Below, piece by piece: positions 61,904-64,000 of a stretch of 64,000 bases of DNA. A program made the translations under genes and the position numbers. The stretch is from Burkholderia thailandensis E264 (GTDB lineage Bacteria; Pseudomonadota; Gammaproteobacteria; Burkholderiales; Burkholderiaceae), in contig NC_007650.1 in NCBI RefSeq assembly GCF_000012365.1, positions 2,232,001-2,296,000 on the forward strand, read 5' to 3'. The stretch's first letter is position 1. Every line of letters begins with the position of its first letter. The notes under the pieces are model-generated. The model did no database searches. It saw only the letters and a program-made list of their open reading frames with translations, and was not told where the DNA came from.

Positions 61904-64000
61904 TCAGTTCTTCGTCTGCATCCCGAGCTTCTTCAGATCAATGCCCACGTCCGAGTAGCTCGCGCCGATGTACGAGAAGCTGAATCCCGTCACCGACATG
62001 CTGCTGCCCGTCGTCGATACGCTCGAACCCGTCGTGCTCACCGAGCTGCCGGTGGCCGACATGCTCGATCCCGTCGTGCCCACCGAGCTGCCCGTCGTCG
62101 ACATCGACGTGCCCGTGATGCTCGTCGAGCTGCCCGTGTTCGACATCGACGTGCCCGTGATGCTCGTCGACGTGCCCGTCACCGACGTGCTCGTGCCCGT
62201 CATGCTGTTCGACGTGCCCGTGTACGACAGCGATACGCCCGTGATGCTCTGCGACTGCCCGGTCGTCGACATGCTGACGTCGGTCCACGACGACGAGATG
62301 CCCGTCATGCTGTTCGACACGCCCGTCACGGAATTCTTGGAGCCCGTGATGCTGGTTGACACACCGACGAATCCCGTGCTGATGCCGGTGAAGCTCGTAT
62401 CGACGCCGACGAACGAAGTCGACACGCCGGTGAAGCCCGTGGTCACGCCGGTAAACGACGTCGACACGCCGGTGAAGCTCGTGCTCACGCCGGTAAACGA
62501 TGTGCTCACGCCGGTGAAGCTCGCCGATACGCCCGTGAAGCTCACCGACAGCCCTGTGTACGACACCGAGATCCCGGTGAAGCTGACCTTGATGCCGATG
62601 ACCGACGTCGACGTACCGTTCACCGACAGATTCAGGTCCTGCGCGATCGACGTGGAGCTGTTGCGCTCGACCGTCTGCTGCAAGTCGCGCTCCGCGTGGA
62701 TCATCACGCGCTCCGCGCCGTGCTGATCGTCGAACGTCAACTGGCTCGCATTCGGAATGCCGCCCGCGCGCTTGATCGAGCGCGTGACGAGGCCCGTGTA
62801 GCGGATGTCCTTCGGCAGGTCGTAAGGCGTCGGGTTTTCGCCGTTGTAGACGATGCCCGTCGCAAGCGGGCGATCGAGATCGCCGTCGACATACACGACG
62901 ATCACTTCCTGCCCGACCCGCGGCATCGCGAGCACACCCCAGCCCTTGCCGGCCCACGCCTGCGTCACGCGAATCCAGCACGAGGCGTCCGCTTCGGTCG
63001 TCTTGTAGCGGTCCCAGTGGAAGTGCACGCGGATGCGCCCGAGCTTGTCGGTATGCACCTCCGACATCTCTGGCCCCACCACCGTCGCGCTCTGGATGCC
63101 CGGCACGCGCGGCCGCTTGGTGACGAGCAGCGGCCGATACGGCCGATCGTCGGCGAGCGCGCGGAACTTCACCGCGACGTTGCGCCCCTGCGACGTGCTG
63201 TCCGGCCCGTCCTGAATGAACGTCAGCTCGCTGTTCGTCACGTAGTACCGACGATTGCGGCTCAGCGCCGGATGCCCAACCAGCGTGAACGCGCGACCCA
63301 CCGCGAGCGCGCGTGCGTTCGCCTCGCCCCCGAGCGCGTGTGCATCGGCCTGAATCGCTTCAAGCCGCAGCCGCGCCAGGCGCTCGCCTTGCTCGGGATC
63401 GCGGTAGCCGGCCGCGTAGTCGTAGTACTCGAGCGGAATGCCGCCGAGACTCTGCTGCTCGATCTGCGCGTCGCTGTCCAGTTGCTTCGACGGCGCGTGA
63501 TAGTCGAAGTCGCGCAGCGCGACGTTGCTCGCCTTGATCCGGCGCGTGCGCTGCAGCCGCTGCACGCCTTCGCGCCCCTGGATCGCCCGCGATTCCTCAC
63601 CGTCCGGCAAATACTCGAGCGTTTCGTTCGGCAGCGGCAGATCCTCGAAGCGCTGCGTGTCCGAAATCACCACGACATGCCGATCCGGCTCGTGCTCGAC
63701 CCAGAAATAGATCCCTTCGTCCTCCAGCAACCGCTTCACGAAGTTCAGATCCGTTTCCTGGAACTGCACGCAGTACTCGCGCGGCTCGTACGTGCCTTCC
63801 AGTTCGAACCGGTAGCCGTTGCGCTGATGGCCCTGGAACACCTGCTCGACGATCTGCGGCACGCTCAAGTCCTGGAAGATCCGGCTGTTGCGGTTCTCCG
63901 CGAGAAACGACAGCCAGCTCCGCAGCTCCAGCGTGTACGTGTACTGCCCGCTCATCTGCCCCGTGTCGTGGCCGCCGAACACGTGCGTGTTGAACGTCCG
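61904..64000 (-). CDS. vgrG: T6SS spike protein VgrG/TssI (5' end cut by window)
   Basis: This is the trimeric spike protein of T6SS. The frame is open to the right edge (THVFGGHDTGQMSGQYTYTLEL), so roughly the first 70-100 residues are outside. The gp27-like part (LRSWLSFLAENRNSRIFQDLSVPQIVEQVF, NFVKRLLEDEGIYFWVEH) is followed by the gp5-like OB domain (LGRIRVHFHWDRYK, CWIRVTQAWAGKGWG, PRVGQEVIVVYVDGDLDRPL) and then, after RNSSTSIAQDLNLSVN, a run of 33 consecutive heptapeptides to near the C-terminus. No toxin domain follows. It precedes the DUF2169 gene by 3 bp. Confidence 0.95.
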   Translation of the reverse strand, partial: RTFNTHVFGGHDTGQMSGQYTYTLELRSWLSFLAENRNSRIFQDLSVPQIVEQVFQGHQRNGYRFELEGTYEPREYCVQFQETDLNFVKRLLEDEGIYFWVEHEPDRHVVVISDTQRFEDLPLPNETLEYLPDGEESRAIQGREGVQRLQRTRRIKASNVALRDFDYHAPSKQLDSDAQIEQQSLGGIPLEYYDYAAGYRDPEQGERLARLRLEAIQADAHALGGEANARALAVGRAFTLVGHPALSRNRRYYVTNSELTFIQDGPDSTSQGRNVAVKFRALADDRPYRPLLVTKRPRVPGIQSATVVGPEMSEVHTDKLGRIRVHFHWDRYKTTEADASCWIRVTQAWAGKGWGVLAMPRVGQEVIVVYVDGDLDRPLATGIVYNGENPTPYDLPKDIRYTGLVTRSIKRAGGIPNASQLTFDDQHGAERVMIHAERDLQQTVERNSSTSIAQDLNLSVNGTSTSVIGIKVSFTGISVSYTGLSVSFTGVSASFTGVSTSFTGVSTSFTGVSTSFTGVTTGFTGVSTSFVGVDTSFTGISTGFVGVSTSITGSKNSVTGVSNSMTGISSSWTDVSMSTTGQSQSITGVSLSYTGTSNSMTGTSTSVTGTSTSITGTSMSNTGSSTSITGTSMSTTGSSVGTTGSSMSATGSSVSTTGSSVSTTGSSMSVTGFSFSYIGASYSDVGIDLKKLGMQTKN
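61925..62617 (-). repeat. 33 tandem heptapeptide codons (21-bp period) in vgrG
   Basis: From GTSTSVI to GIDLKKL the protein reads in 33 uninterrupted units of seven residues with consensus G-x-S-x-S-(F/I/M/T)-T, for example GVSTSFT three times running. The DNA shows a 21-bp period and clusters of near-identical units around 62440-62520, so local duplication is likely. The likely structure is an extended triple beta-helix needle. Confidence 0.9.

Noticed and set aside
59753..62359. An 868-codon plus-strand open frame
   Set aside because: It is antisense to the DUF2169 and vgrG genes and shows only His/Arg-rich low complexity; its tail mirrors the vgrG repeat.
61925..62617. CRISPR-like regular DNA repeats
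   Set aside because: The 21-bp period is coding, in frame with vgrG, and units have no separate spacers.

Overview
The window is very GC-rich, densely coding DNA. Its gene content points to a Burkholderia of the pseudomallei/thailandensis/mallei group, most likely the second chromosome: a rhlABC rhamnolipid cluster with EmrA/EmrB/NodT-type transporters, a type VI secretion (T6SS) locus beside it, a DUF4148 protein, a Burkholderia-type porin, and a large carnitine/choline/betaine catabolism region. The exact species cannot be settled from the sequence alone. No rRNA, tRNA, insertion sequence, integrase or CRISPR array was seen.

Layout. (1) 1-1650: 3' part of a short-chain dehydrogenase and a small exported DUF4148 protein, each followed by a hairpin terminator. 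(2) 2.1-7.8 kb: an L-carnitine operon read leftwards, caiX-cdhC-cdhA-cdhB-hocS, with the regulator cdhR divergent. (3) 8.3-11.4 kb: two secreted peptidases. (4) 11.4-16.4 kb: a porin, then a choline-sulfate unit (choline-binding protein, betC sulfatase, divergent LysR regulator). (5) 16.5-34.6 kb: purU, then a long leftward series running from glyA through a dipeptidase-like protein, a V4R protein, dgcA, dgcB, etfA, etfB, gbcA and gbcB to a betaine-binding protein and an APC permease; gbdR is divergent, and fdhA follows. (6) 35.0-39.5 kb: a LacI-type repressor divergent from levansucrase and a GH32 levan/sucrose hydrolase, with two perfect palindromic operators on a clear promoter. (7) 40.0-48.2 kb: rhlA-rhlB-MFS-rhlC-NodT-HlyD, all leftward. 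(8) 48.7-64.0 kb: three small proteins and a T6SS operon (vgrG, DUF2169 adaptor, pentapeptide protein, DUF3540, PAAR-like DUF4150, tssJ, tssK, tssL, tssM), leftward, with vgrG cut by the window edge.

How it works together. Regions 2, 4 and 5 form a quaternary-amine pathway. (Acyl)carnitine is deacylated and converted to glycine betaine, and choline sulfate is converted to choline. Glycine betaine is demethylated by GbcAB, and dimethylglycine by DgcAB with its own electron-transfer flavoprotein. The released one-carbon units are handled by FdhA, PurU and GlyA. Choline-to-betaine oxidation (betBA) and sarcosine oxidase (soxBDAG) are not in the window. Three substrate-binding proteins are present but no ABC permease or ATPase.

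The most interesting observations are: an uninterrupted run of 33 heptapeptides at the VgrG C-terminus; a dipeptidase-like protein in the dimethylglycine operon that lacks three canonical zinc ligands; a DgcA iron-sulfur motif with one cysteine replaced; an ACCGAC-type motif recurring upstream of carnitine and betaine genes; a toxin-less DUF2169/DUF3540/PAAR-like/pentapeptide cassette in the T6SS operon; and a probable ~330-nt leader on rhlA.
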